Positions 7,379 through 15,532 of a stretch of 62,882 bases of DNA are shown here, in pieces. The stretch covers positions 1-62,882 of the forward strand of contig JAUNVW010000005.1 of the NCBI GenBank assembly GCA_030540635.1, written 5' to 3'. This DNA is from Tissierellia bacterium (GTDB taxonomy: Bacteria > Bacillota > Clostridia > Tissierellales > Peptoniphilaceae). Within the stretch, counting starts at the first letter, position 1. Every line of letters begins with the position of its first letter. Position numbers and translations under genes: made by a program. A model generated the notes under the pieces. It was not told the origin of the DNA and did not search any database. It was given only the letters and a program-made list of their open reading frames with translations.

Positions 7379-7873
7379 ATGAAGAAGAAGTACATTATTA
7401 GCGCATTATTATTGGCCATAGGATTTATTTTACATTCCATTGTCCCAGGATTTTTTGGAATGAAATTTGACTTATTGATCACTTTTCTAGTAATCGGCAT
7501 ATTACTGGAACCGGAAGTTAAAAATGCCCTTTTGGTGGGTTTACTCGGTGGAATATTAACGGCGTTGACCACAACTTTTCCTGGGGGACAAATTCCCAAT
7601 ATTTTAGACAAGATCTTGACAGCACTGGTCGTTGTGTTCCTGGCGAAAAATTTATCGGAATCGAGGATAAAAGTATATCTCATCTCCTTGATCGGTACTT
7701 TTATCAGCGGGGCATCCTTTTTGTTCTTCGCATTGATGATGACGGGTTTGCCTGTGCCTTATAGTACACTATTATTATCTGTGGTCATACCGACAGCACT
7801 TGTGAATATGGTTGTTACAGGAATCGTATATAAAGCGGTATTAATGGCTCAAAAAGCCGTTAAAACTGCATAA
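7379..7873 (+). CDS. trpP: Tryptophan transporter TrpP
   Basis: This membrane protein of 164 residues imports tryptophan. It has about five hydrophobic segments. It shares the family hallmarks HSIVPGFFGMKFD, LGGILTALTTTFPGGQIPN and the pattern LSVVIPTALVNMVVTG near the C-terminus, and the length agrees with Bacillus TrpP (about 170). The ATG at 7379 follows AAAGGAG by 8 bases and sits after the T-box terminator; the frame extends upstream through the leader, which is not coding. Expression should rise when tRNA-Trp is uncharged. It is a one-gene unit ending at a two-way terminator. Confidence 0.93.
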   Translation: MKKKYIISALLLAIGFILHSIVPGFFGMKFDLLITFLVIGILLEPEVKNALLVGLLGGILTALTTTFPGGQIPNILDKILTALVVVFLAKNLSESRIKVYLISLIGTFISGASFLFFALMMTGLPVPYSTLLLSVVIPTALVNMVVTGIVYKAVLMAQKAVKTA

Positions 7874-7899
7874 AAAAAGAGCCCATGGGCTCTTTTTTT
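7872..7899. terminator. Two-way terminator between trpP and the activase gene
   Basis: AAAAAAAGAGCCCATGGG continues as its own complement to give a near-perfect palindrome with seven A on one side and seven T on the other. It ends both convergent genes, and the stop of the minus-strand gene (7898-7900) lies in it. Confidence 0.9.
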
Positions 7900-8650
7900 A
7901 TGCTAATAGGGCGGCACCTATGGCACCGGCATATCGGGCATTCTTTGATGTGCGAACAGTAGATTGCAATTCTTTCGCAAGTTCTTCCACCATATAATCA
8001 CTATTACAAAATCCACCGGTCAAGAAATAGTTCTCTGCATAGGGTTTTCGTTGGGCAAGGCTTATGACTTTTGATAATATGGAATGAACGATGCCACAGG
8101 CAATATCTTCTTTTGTTGCGCCATTTCCCATAAGGGAGATCACTTCTGATTCGGCAAATACGGTGCACATGGAAGAGATTTTGATATCTTCACCTTTTCG
8201 TGCTAATTGAAACATTTCTTCTAAATCGACACCAAGGCGATTGGCCATGATTTCTAAAAATTTACCCGTCCCTGCACTACATTTATCATTCATAAGAAAG
8301 TCTTGGACAAAGCCATTTTGTAAAACAATGATTTTGGTATCTTGACCGCCAATATCAATAACCGTGCCGTCTTTTCCAAAGAGATACTCCGAGCCCTTCC
8401 CATGACAAGTAATTTCTGTGATTACTTTATCGGCGAAGGGAATGGATACCCTTCCATAACCAGTAGCGACAATTTTTGCATCCTTTTTAAGATATCCCAG
8501 GGATTCAAACCAATCTTTTATTTTCATCGCAGTTTCTTTGCTATTCCAACCACTGGGAATTACTAATTTTGCTAAAATTTCATCTTTATTATTATCCATA
8601 ACCACGGCTTTTGAGGCAGTGGAGCCAATATCAATACCAATATGATACAA
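7898..8650 (-). CDS. Acyl-CoA dehydratase activase (BadF/HgdC-type ATPase)
   Basis: The 250 residues form an ASKHA-fold ATPase: DIGSTASKAV (phosphate loop), DIGGQDTK, and GGFCNSDY near the C-terminus. Cysteines in NDKCSAGTGKFLE and SSMCTVF fit the pair that holds the [4Fe-4S] cluster shared between two subunits. Such activators use ATP to push one electron into 2-hydroxyacyl-CoA dehydratases or benzoyl-CoA reductase-like enzymes. No dehydratase subunits lie nearby, so its partner must be elsewhere or it may be a stand-alone member of the family (like YjiL). The cluster makes it oxygen-sensitive. Confidence 0.92.
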   Translation of the reverse strand: MYHIGIDIGSTASKAVVMDNNKDEILAKLVIPSGWNSKETAMKIKDWFESLGYLKKDAKIVATGYGRVSIPFADKVITEITCHGKGSEYLFGKDGTVIDIGGQDTKIIVLQNGFVQDFLMNDKCSAGTGKFLEIMANRLGVDLEEMFQLARKGEDIKISSMCTVFAESEVISLMGNGATKEDIACGIVHSILSKVISLAQRKPYAENYFLTGGFCNSDYMVEELAKELQSTVRTSKNARYAGAIGAALLA

Positions 8651-8749
8651 TTTTTATCACCCCATTGGTTTAATTATATCAATAACAATTTGATTTTTCA
8701 ACTAAAGAAGGATCGGTATTTTTATGATATTAAATTTGGGCGGATAAAT

Positions 8750-8778
8750 TTTTAAGAATTCTATATTTATGTTATCAT
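8750..8778 (+). promoter_or_regulatory. Likely hisS promoter (extended -10)
   Basis: TGT-TATCAT (TG at 8770-8771, -10 at 8773-8778) forms an extended -10. The -35 is weak (TTTTAA, 8750-8755, 17-base spacer). It sits 35 bases before hisS. Confidence 0.5.
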
Positions 8779-8812
8779 GGATTAAGATATCAATAAAAAG
8801 GATAGTGATGGA

Positions 8813-10105
8813 ATGATTCAAGCGAGAACATTACCGGGAATGATGGAATTATTGCCGGAAGATCAGATTATCTTTAATGAAATGAAAGATGCCATAGAAG
8901 GAGTATTTCAAAACCATGGCTTTTTTCCCTTAGATACACCGGCCATGGAAAATTTAGAAATTTTAACGGCAAAGGGTGGAGGAGAAACGTCAAAGCAAAT
9001 CTATGAAATCAAAGGCTCTAAACGAGATATTGGACTGCGTTTCGATTTAACGGTACCCTTGGCAAAATATGTAGCATTGTATTTTTCCGATTTAGAATTT
9101 CCATTTCGCCGATATCACATCGGTAAAGTTTATCGAGGTGAGCGTAATCAAAAGGGACGTTATCGAGAGTTTTACCAATGTGATATTGATATTATCGGTC
9201 ATAATAAGCTCTCCCTATATAATGATGGAGAAGTAGCTTCCGTCATGGCGGATATCTTTAAGGAACTTCAGTTGGATTATCGTTTCCATTATAATAATCG
9301 AAAATTACTCAATGGTTTTTTTGAATCTTTGGGGATATCCCGTTTTACAGAAACCCTTCGGATAATCGATAAGCTAGCAAAAATTGGAAGAGATAAGGTA
9401 ACAGAAGAATTATTGGAATTAGGTCTTGAAGAAGGGCCCATTCAAAGGATTTTAGATTTCATCGCGATCGACGGTAGTAATGATGAAATCCTAGAAAGGC
9501 TTAAAAATCTTGGAATAGAAGATGGGGGATATGTAGAAGGCCTTCATGAATTGGAGAAAGTCTATCGGATTATGACCGAACTCGGCGTTCCAAAAGAACG
9601 GATTCATATTGATCTATCAATAACAAGGGGATTGGATTATTATACGGGGACGGTATTGGAGACTTTTTTAAAAGATCATGAAAATCTTGGTTCCATTTGT
9701 TCCGGGGGACGTTATGATGATTTAGCAGGAAATTATACGAAACAAAAACTACCAGGTGTCGGTTTGAGTATTGGACTGACAAGACTGTTCTTCCTTTTAC
9801 AAGAGGAGAATTTATTACCGAAAACAGCAGAAAAGAAAATCTCGGCAATGGTCTTACCGATGAAGGGCTTTGAAGATCAAGGTATCGAAATTTTGAAAAA
9901 ACTAAGAGATGCGGGGAAAATCGTGATATGTCACACAGAAAGTGGGAAAATCGGGAAGAAATTCCAATTTGCCGATCGTATGAATATTCCCTATGTCATT
10001 GTCATTGGTGAAGATGAAATAAAATCAGGACGCTTTTCCCTACGGGATATGGAAACCGGTGATCAAGAGCAATTGTCCCTTGACAAAATTATTGAAAAGT
10101 TGTAA
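8813..10105 (+). CDS. hisS: Histidyl-tRNA synthetase
   Basis: This class II synthetase charges tRNA-His. The 430 residues show motif 1, then FDLTVPLAKY, motif 2 as RRYHIGKVYRGERNQKGRYREF, the histidine motif GLDYYTGTVLE (the family Arg before it is present as ITRGLDYY), motif 3 GVGLSIGLTRLF, and the C-terminal anticodon domain. It has the complete catalytic set, so it is the synthetase and not the HisZ regulatory paralogue. In many Bacillota hisS is followed by aspS; here thrS follows behind its own T-box. It has no T-box itself. AAAGGA lies about 11 bases before the ATG. Confidence 0.97.
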   Translation: MIQARTLPGMMELLPEDQIIFNEMKDAIEGVFQNHGFFPLDTPAMENLEILTAKGGGETSKQIYEIKGSKRDIGLRFDLTVPLAKYVALYFSDLEFPFRRYHIGKVYRGERNQKGRYREFYQCDIDIIGHNKLSLYNDGEVASVMADIFKELQLDYRFHYNNRKLLNGFFESLGISRFTETLRIIDKLAKIGRDKVTEELLELGLEEGPIQRILDFIAIDGSNDEILERLKNLGIEDGGYVEGLHELEKVYRIMTELGVPKERIHIDLSITRGLDYYTGTVLETFLKDHENLGSICSGGRYDDLAGNYTKQKLPGVGLSIGLTRLFFLLQEENLLPKTAEKKISAMVLPMKGFEDQGIEILKKLRDAGKIVICHTESGKIGKKFQFADRMNIPYVIVIGEDEIKSGRFSLRDMETGDQEQLSLDKIIEKL

Positions 10106-10108
10106 GAT
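10080..10108 (+). promoter_or_regulatory. Promoter of the thrS T-box, inside the end of hisS
   Basis: TTGACA (10080-10085) is 17 bases from TAAGAT (10103-10108). The -35 lies in the last codons of hisS, so the thrS transcript starts right after the hisS stop codon. The same TTGACA-17-TAAGAT pattern occurs at 12311-12339. Confidence 0.7.
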
Positions 10109-10114
10109 ATGGTA

Positions 10115-10310
10115 CAAGGTCAATCGAATATAGACGAGGACAGATCCCAGTAGCCATAAATCGAGCCTTCCAGAGAAACGAAATCATCGGCTGAAAATTT
10201 CGTAGGTACTCCCTATGGTGAATACTAATCTTGAGTCTTATGCCGAATGAGAAGTAATTAGGGTGGAACCACGAATACTCTTCGTCCCTTTTGGGATGGG
10301 GAGTTTTTTT
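10115..10310 (+). promoter_or_regulatory. T-box riboswitch (Thr), thrS leader
   Basis: The T-box AGGGTGGAACCACG is at 10260-10273. The terminator helix 10277-10288/10292-10303 and a T-run follow. In Stem I, AGAT (near 10141) pairs with ATCT (10227-10230); the specifier just before it is ACT (10224-10226), a Thr codon. Confidence 0.92.
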
Positions 10311-10356
10311 ATTTCTCGTTGTGGAATGAATTGAATAGATTTATAAGGAGGTTATT

Positions 10357-12267
10357 ATGATAAAAATTACTTTACCCGATGGATCGGTGATGGAAAAAGA
10401 AAAGGGGATTTCCCTTGCCCAATTATGCCAGTCCATATCCATGGGATTATATCGAGAAGCCATGGGCGCAGTTGTCGATGGCGAAGTGAAGGGCTTTCAT
10501 GAAATATTGGATCATGATTGTGAAGTGAAGTTTGTGAAATTTGATGATCCCGAAGGAAAAGAGATCTTTTGGCACACTTCTTCCCATTTAATGGCCTATG
10601 CCATTCAAAGACTTTTTGACGATGTTCTTTTTGCCATTGGTCCAGCCATTGATAATGGCTTCTATTACGATCTCGACAGTGAACATCATTTTTCCGAAGA
10701 AGATTTTGAGGCCATTGAAAAGGAAATGAAAAAGATCGTAAAAGAAGGCCATAAAATGGAAAAGATTGAGATATCAAGGAAAGAGGCATTGGAACGTTTC
10801 CGGGAGCAAGGAGATATTTACAAAGTGGAATTAATTGAATCCTTTGATCCTGAGGATAAAATCTCCCTCTATCAATTAGGTGATTTTGTGGATCTTTGTA
10901 GAGGACCCCATTTAATGGATGTGTCCAAAATAAAAGCGGTTAAATTATTATCCGTAGCAGGAGCCTATTGGCGTGGCGATGAAAACAATAAAATGCTTCA
11001 ACGGATTTACGGGATTACTTTCCCGAAACAAAAAATGCTCGAAGAGTATTTAAATATGTTAGAAGAAGCAAAGAAACGGGATCATCGTAAACTTGGTCGT
11101 GAATTGGATCTTTTTAGTATCCATGAAGAAGGACCGGGATTCCCCTTTTTCCATCCCAAAGGTATGATTATTAAAAATCAATTGGAAGGATTCTTAAGAA
11201 AAACCTTAGCCGATCGCGGATATGGAGAAATCAAAACCCCATTGATTTTAAATGAAGATCTATGGCATCGTTCCGGTCATTGGGATAATTACAAAGAAAA
11301 TATGTACTATACGAAAATTGACAGGGAAGATTATGCCATTAAACCAATGAATTGTCCAGGATCGATTATTGTGTATAATTCAAGGCCCCATTCCTATCGG
11401 GAATTACCGATACGAATGGCAGAACTCGGTCAAGTTCATCGTCATGAATTGTCCGGTGCCCTCCACGGCTTATTGCGAGTTCGTACCTTTGTCCAAGATG
11501 ATGCCCATGTCTTTTGCTTGCCCGAACAAATTGAAGATGAAATTACAGACATCATCGATTTATGCGATTATATCTATTCGGTTTTTGGTTTCCGCTACAC
11601 TGTTGAATTATCGACAAAACCTGAAAACGCCATGGGTTCCGATGAAGATTGGGAGCGAGCAACAGAAGCCCTTCGTAAAGCATTGGAGAGAAATCATTTA
11701 GATTATCGAATTAACGAAGGAGATGGAGCATTTTATGGGCCGAAAATTGATTTCCATCTACTGGATGCCATTGGTAGACCTTGGCAATGTGGAACGATTC
11801 AACTGGATTTCCAAATGCCCGAACGTTTTGAAATGACCTATATTGATTCCAATGGGGAGAAAAAACGGCCGGTCATGATTCACCGTGCAATATTAGGCTC
11901 TGAAGAGCGTTTCATGGGAATATTAATTGAACATTTTGCCGGTAAATTCCCCGCTTGGTTAAGTCCTGTTCAAGTGGACATTTTACCGATTTCTGATAAA
12001 TTTAATCCCTATGGAGAAGAAATTGAGAAGAAACTAAAAGATGCTGGTTTTCGCGTTCATCTCGACGGACGCTCAGAGAAAATTGGCTTTAAAATAAGAG
12101 AGTCTCAACTTCGTAAAACCAATTATGCATTAATCCTTGGTGAAAAAGAGATGAACTCAGGAGAAGTTTCAGTCAGGGTTCGAGATGAAGGAGATATTGG
12201 GGCGATGAAATTGGAAGACTTTATTCAGAAATTAGACAAAGAAATTAAGCGCAAAGAAATTAAATAA
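10357..12267 (+). CDS. thrS: Threonyl-tRNA synthetase
   Basis: The enzyme charges tRNA-Thr and removes mischarged serine. The 636 residues contain an N-terminal TGS domain (1-60), the editing domain with HTSSHLMAYA (His pair near residues 73-77) and a later DLCRGPH, the class II core with MNCPGS (zinc-binding Cys) and HRHELSGALHGLLRVR, then a C-terminal anticodon-binding domain (KFPAWLSPVQV onward). This is full length. AAGGAGG lies 7 bases before the ATG. It is governed by the T-box leader and ends at a strong hairpin at 12274. Confidence 0.98.
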   Translation: MIKITLPDGSVMEKEKGISLAQLCQSISMGLYREAMGAVVDGEVKGFHEILDHDCEVKFVKFDDPEGKEIFWHTSSHLMAYAIQRLFDDVLFAIGPAIDNGFYYDLDSEHHFSEEDFEAIEKEMKKIVKEGHKMEKIEISRKEALERFREQGDIYKVELIESFDPEDKISLYQLGDFVDLCRGPHLMDVSKIKAVKLLSVAGAYWRGDENNKMLQRIYGITFPKQKMLEEYLNMLEEAKKRDHRKLGRELDLFSIHEEGPGFPFFHPKGMIIKNQLEGFLRKTLADRGYGEIKTPLILNEDLWHRSGHWDNYKENMYYTKIDREDYAIKPMNCPGSIIVYNSRPHSYRELPIRMAELGQVHRHELSGALHGLLRVRTFVQDDAHVFCLPEQIEDEITDIIDLCDYIYSVFGFRYTVELSTKPENAMGSDEDWERATEALRKALERNHLDYRINEGDGAFYGPKIDFHLLDAIGRPWQCGTIQLDFQMPERFEMTYIDSNGEKKRPVMIHRAILGSEERFMGILIEHFAGKFPAWLSPVQVDILPISDKFNPYGEEIEKKLKDAGFRVHLDGRSEKIGFKIRESQLRKTNYALILGEKEMNSGEVSVRVRDEGDIGAMKLEDFIQKLDKEIKRKEIK

Positions 12268-12273
12268 AGCGAC

Positions 12274-12311
12274 AAACTCTATCTGGCCCAGACTAGATAG
12301 AGTTTTTTGTT
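12274..12311 (+). terminator. Terminator after thrS
   Basis: AAACTCTATCT (12274-12284) is exactly complementary to AGATAGAGTTT (12295-12305); three more T, then G and T-rich sequence, follow. Confidence 0.88.
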
Positions 12312-12339
12312 TGACAAAAAACGACTTTGCCATTAAGAT
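12311..12339 (+). promoter_or_regulatory. Promoter for the C_GCAxxG_C_C gene
   Basis: TTGACA (12311-12316), 17 bases, TAAGAT (12334-12339). A TATAAT at 12347-12352 is a possible alternative -10 but has no good -35. Confidence 0.65.
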
Positions 12340-12380
12340 AAAGATGTATAATTAATAATTTATAAGAAAGGGAGAGGGGA

Positions 12381-12833
12381 TTGACAAAAAAAAGTTTAGA
12401 TCAAATCGAAGAACAAGCGAGAACATATTTCGATAAGGGAGAATTATATTGCTCCGAAGCCGTTGTAAAAACAATCAATGATGCATTGGAACAGCCAATG
12501 GATCCAGCAATTGTAAAAATGGCGTCGGGTTTTCCAGTGGGCTTAGGAATGGCCCAATGTTTATGTGGTGCAGTTTCTGGGGCGGAAATGGCCCTAGGTC
12601 TGGTCTATGGAAGAGAGTATGGCGAAGAGATGGATCCTTCGATGTTTAACTACTCAAAGGCGCTCCATGATTATTGCGTCGATGAATACGGTGCGACTTG
12701 TTGTCGAGTGATTACGAGAAAATGGAAAGGGGATCAATTCGCCTCTAAAGGTCGCCATGAACACTGTGTGGAAATTACCGGTAAAATGACACGATGGGTT
12801 GCAGAACAATTACAAAAGGACGGAAAACTTTAA
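12381..12833 (+). CDS. C-GCAxxG-C-C family redox-type protein
   Basis: The 150-residue protein shows the spaced cysteines of this family: CSEAVV near residue 29, then FPVGLGMAQCLCGAVSGAEMALGL, CVDEYGATCC, and HCVEITGKM near the C-terminus. These proteins are common in anaerobes, often near oxidoreductases, and are thought to bind a metal or do thiol chemistry; no reaction is proven. The start is TTG at 12381, backed by GGGAGAGGGG 3-4 bases before. It has its own promoter and sits between thrS and the infC leader with no terminator between, so some read-through into infC is possible. Confidence 0.85.
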   Translation: MTKKSLDQIEEQARTYFDKGELYCSEAVVKTINDALEQPMDPAIVKMASGFPVGLGMAQCLCGAVSGAEMALGLVYGREYGEEMDPSMFNYSKALHDYCVDEYGATCCRVITRKWKGDQFASKGRHEHCVEITGKMTRWVAEQLQKDGKL

Positions 12834-12865
12834 ATAAAAAACACGAAGAATTTGGGAAGAGGGCC

Positions 12866-12894
12866 TTGACAGAAGGTGATAAGAGTGATATCAT
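12866..12894 (+). promoter_or_regulatory. Promoter of infC-rpmI-rplT
   Basis: TTGACA (12866-12871), 17 bases, TATCAT (12889-12894). It is followed by a leader of about 160 bases. Confidence 0.78.
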
Positions 12895-12899
12895 AATTT

Positions 12900-13036
12900 T
12901 TGTTGAAGTAGAGATATCCGCTCTCACCTTATGGCGAAAGCCCGTAGGTTATAAAACAATACGTAAGACCCAGGGGTTGAAAGACCATGGTGTTTTTGTG
13001 TGTTTTTTTGAGACGGGTATTCACCTGTCTTTTTTT
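12900..13036 (+). promoter_or_regulatory. infC leader with attenuator (L20-leader type)
   Basis: The leader ends in a hairpin AGACGGGT-ATTC-ACCTGTCT (13011-13030) and a run of seven T, placed 28 bases before infC. In Bacillota this position holds an autoregulatory leader to which ribosomal protein L20 binds and causes early termination. The terminator is seen; the L20 control is inferred from synteny and not from a matched consensus. Confidence 0.75.
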
Positions 13037-13057
13037 AATGCGTGGAGGTGCATATCT

Positions 13058-13570
13058 ATAAAGGAATTACAAACGAATGAAAATATTCGTGCAAAAGAAG
13101 TTCGCTTAATTGATCAAGACGGCAATCAAGTGGGAATTGTACCATTAAATGAGGCTTTGGATTTGGCATATAGCAAGAAATTAGATCTTGTAAATATGGC
13201 GCCAACGGCAAAACCACCGGTTTGTCGAATTCTCGATTACGGGAAATATCGTTATGAAATGATCAAGAAAGAAAAAGAAGCAAAAAAGAATCAAAAAACC
13301 GTGGAATTAAAAGAAATTCGTTTTTCACCCAATATTGATACCCATGATTTAAAGGTTAAAGCCAATCAGGCAAATAAGTTCTTAAAAAATGGAGATAAAG
13401 TTAAAGTCTCGGTTCGATTTCGAGGAAGAGAAATGGGGCATACCCAATTGGGAGAAGAAGTTCTCAATGATTTTGTGGAATTAACCAGTGAATATGGCGT
13501 CGTCGATAAGAAGCCAAAAATGGAAGGACGTCGCATGGTAATGTTCCTGGTACAAAAAACCGAAGATTAG
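13058..13570 (+). CDS. infC: Translation initiation factor IF-3
   Basis: IF-3 keeps ribosomal subunits apart and checks start codons. The product of about 170 residues has the family N-domain ([19 protein letters not shown]), the basic linker ([18 protein letters not shown]) and the C-domain with [16 protein letters not shown]. No ATG, GTG or TTG lies at a suitable place: the codons after GGAGGTG are TGC-ATA-TCT-ATA-AAG. I place the start at ATA 13058, 7 bases after the ribosome site; infC of most bacteria begins with AUU, AUC or AUA, which lets IF-3 limit its own synthesis. A longer frame from 12794 runs through the leader and is not real. Confidence 0.95.
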   Translation: MKELQTNENIRAKEVRLIDQDGNQVGIVPLNEALDLAYSKKLDLVNMAPTAKPPVCRILDYGKYRYEMIKKEKEAKKNQKTVELKEIRFSPNIDTHDLKVKANQANKFLKNGDKVKVSVRFRGREMGHTQLGEEVLNDFVELTSEYGVVDKKPKMEGRRMVMFLVQKTED

Positions 13571-13581
13571 GAGGAATTATA

Positions 13582-13773
13582 ATGCCAAAAATGAAAACTC
13601 ACTCCGGTTCTAAAAAAAGATTTAAAAGAACAGGTACCGGAAAATTAAGAAGATATAAAGCATATCGAAGCCATTTAACGGGCAAAAAATCACCAAAAAG
13701 AATTCGTCGATTGAGAAAAGCATCTGTTGTTAGTAAAGCCGATGCCCGTCGTATCGACAAAATGATTCCATAA
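13582..13773 (+). CDS. rpmI: 50S ribosomal protein L35
   Basis: This basic 63-residue protein of the large ribosomal subunit begins [18 protein letters not shown], the L35 signature, and keeps the [13 protein letters not shown] region. AGGAGG lies 7 bases before the ATG, 11 bases after infC. It is the middle gene of the infC-rpmI-rplT operon. Confidence 0.98.
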   Translation: MPKMKTHSGSKKRFKRTGTGKLRRYKAYRSHLTGKKSPKRIRRLRKASVVSKADARRIDKMIP

Positions 13774-13791
13774 TAGAAGGAGGGGAATAAA

Positions 13792-14145
13792 ATGGCAAGA
13801 GTAAAAAGAGGTACAAATGCAAGAAAACGCCATAAAAAAGTTTTAAAACAAGCGAAAGGATTCTTTGGTTCTAGACATCGTCTATTTAAAACTGCAAATA
13901 CTGCCGTTATGCGTTCAATGGCTCATCAATATATCGGTAGAAAACATAGAAAAAGAGATATGCGTAAATTGTGGATTACACGAATTAACGCAGCAACTCG
14001 TCAAAACGGTTTATCCTATTCGAAATTCATGCATGGACTAAAGGTGATGGGCGTAGACATCAACCGAAAAATGCTATCGGAAATGGCCATTCATGATCCA
14101 AAAGCCTTTTCTAATTTGGTAGAAATGGCGAAGGAAAACATCTAA
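13792..14145 (+). CDS. rplT: 50S ribosomal protein L20
   Basis: L20 binds 23S rRNA early in 50S assembly and in Bacillota represses its own operon through the leader. The 117 residues are typical: [34 protein letters not shown], and [29 protein letters not shown] lies before the ATG. It is the last gene of the operon, with a terminator right after. Confidence 0.98.
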   Translation: MARVKRGTNARKRHKKVLKQAKGFFGSRHRLFKTANTAVMRSMAHQYIGRKHRKRDMRKLWITRINAATRQNGLSYSKFMHGLKVMGVDINRKMLSEMAIHDPKAFSNLVEMAKENI

Positions 14146-14146
14146 G

Positions 14147-14170
14147 AAAATCCCTCAACAGGGATTTTTT
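14147..14170 (+). terminator. Terminator after rplT
   Basis: AAAATCCCT (14147-14155) pairs with AGGGATTTT (14160-14168) around CAAC, with six T in all. It ends only 13 bases before the ktrB start codon. Confidence 0.88.
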
Positions 14171-14182
14171 GTTTATTATTCG

Positions 14183-15523
14183 ATGATAAAAACGAATATC
14201 ACAGAACGGCTTCAAAAAAACCCACCATTGTTTTTGACCATGGGATTCTTAGCGATGATTGTAGGAGGCAGTCTTTTATTAATGCTCCCGATGAGTAGTA
14301 GTGAAAACAGTTTTACACCACTACTCGATTCTGTTTTCACGGCAACATCAAGTGTTTGCGTAACAGGACTTACTACCGTCGACACCGCAACCCATTGGTC
14401 CACCTTTGGCCATATTGTGATTATTACGCTAATCCAAATCGGAGGGCTGGGATTTATGACGGCGACATCCATACTCGCCTTGATTTTAGGAAAAAGATTC
14501 ACCCTGTCCGATCGGCTGATTATTTCAGAGCAAATGGGCATGGACAATATCAAAGGCATGGTAAAACTGATTCGCTATGTTATTTTTTCCGCTTTTTTCA
14601 TTGAGGGAACAGGGGCAATACTATTAATGTTTTCCCTCGTCCCTCAATATGGCGCAAAAGGTATATGGTATTCCGTATTTCATGCAATATCTGCATTTTG
14701 CAATGCGGGATTTGATCTCTTTGGCAATTCTTTGCTGGATTATACCTTCAATCCCTATATTATCGGGATTATTTCCTTGCTGATCATCATCGGCGGGCTA
14801 GGTTTTGGTGTCTATATGGATATTTCCAGTAAAAAAACGAAATTCCAAATGTATTCCTTGCACACAAAAATAGTTTTAGTCACGACCTTCCTGTTGATCA
14901 TTAGCATGACGATTATTACCTTTGTATTAGAATCAAATAATCCTTCAACCCTTCAAAATGTAGGATTCTTCGATCGTTTAACGGCATCTTTTTTCCAATC
15001 GGTAACCCTTAGGACATCAGGTTTTCAATCGATGCCACAGGAACAAATACTTGATTCAACGGCGGCGATGTCTATTCCCTATATGTTTATTGGTGGATCA
15101 CCGGGGGCAACGGCAGGGGGAATTAAAACGACGACTTTTGCCCTTCTATTCATTGTATTATTCAATGAAATTAAAGGGAGCGAAGACATTGTATGCTTCC
15201 ACCGAAGAATTCGGTTTTTTGTCGTCCGACGGGCCATATCCATATTTATACTGGCCTTACTTTGGGTGAGTATATCGACGATTATCCTATTAATCGTTGA
15301 ACCTTATCCGTTTATCGATATTTTATTCGAAATTGTATCGGCTTTTGGAACAGTCGGATTAACAAGGGCTTTAACACCCCATTTGCAAAATTTATCGAAA
15401 ATTATCATCATCCTATCGATGTATTTGGGAAGGGTAGGTACGATGACGGTTATTTTCGCCTTTTCCGAAAAGAATGTGAAGAAAGGGTTTAAAGAGGCCC
15501 ATGGAGAAGTAATTATAGGTTAG
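14183..15523 (+). CDS. ktrB: Trk/Ktr potassium uptake channel subunit KtrB
   Basis: KtrB is the membrane channel of the KtrAB potassium uptake system. The 446 residues give eight to ten membrane segments and the four pore loops with their filter glycines: TSSVCVTGLTT, SAFCNAGFDL, LRTSGFQSM and SAFGTVGLT. The C-terminus is short and cytoplasmic. The ATG at 14183 has no Shine-Dalgarno site and stands 13 bases after the rplT terminator; how it is started is unclear (see findings). The partner ktrA follows 9 bases later. Confidence 0.95.
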   Translation: MIKTNITERLQKNPPLFLTMGFLAMIVGGSLLLMLPMSSSENSFTPLLDSVFTATSSVCVTGLTTVDTATHWSTFGHIVIITLIQIGGLGFMTATSILALILGKRFTLSDRLIISEQMGMDNIKGMVKLIRYVIFSAFFIEGTGAILLMFSLVPQYGAKGIWYSVFHAISAFCNAGFDLFGNSLLDYTFNPYIIGIISLLIIIGGLGFGVYMDISSKKTKFQMYSLHTKIVLVTTFLLIISMTIITFVLESNNPSTLQNVGFFDRLTASFFQSVTLRTSGFQSMPQEQILDSTAAMSIPYMFIGGSPGATAGGIKTTTFALLFIVLFNEIKGSEDIVCFHRRIRFFVVRRAISIFILALLWVSISTIILLIVEPYPFIDILFEIVSAFGTVGLTRALTPHLQNLSKIIIILSMYLGRVGTMTVIFAFSEKNVKKGFKEAHGEVIIG

Positions 15524-15532
15524 GAGGAAATC

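Noticed and set aside
7087-7683. 198-codon minus-strand frame over the T-box and trpP
   Set aside because: It is antisense to a clear T-box and transporter gene, with no family features.
8813-10105. Possible HisZ (ATP phosphoribosyltransferase regulatory subunit)
   Set aside because: It has full class II motifs, including the GLDYYTG histidine motif and anticodon domain, and no his biosynthesis genes lie nearby.
10367-10789. 140-codon minus-strand frame inside thrS
   Set aside because: It is a shadow of a strongly coding synthetase gene, with His/Arg/Ser-rich nonsense composition.
12794-13057. N-terminal extension of infC from inside the previous gene
   Set aside because: It covers a promoter and an attenuator, and family members begin near 13058.
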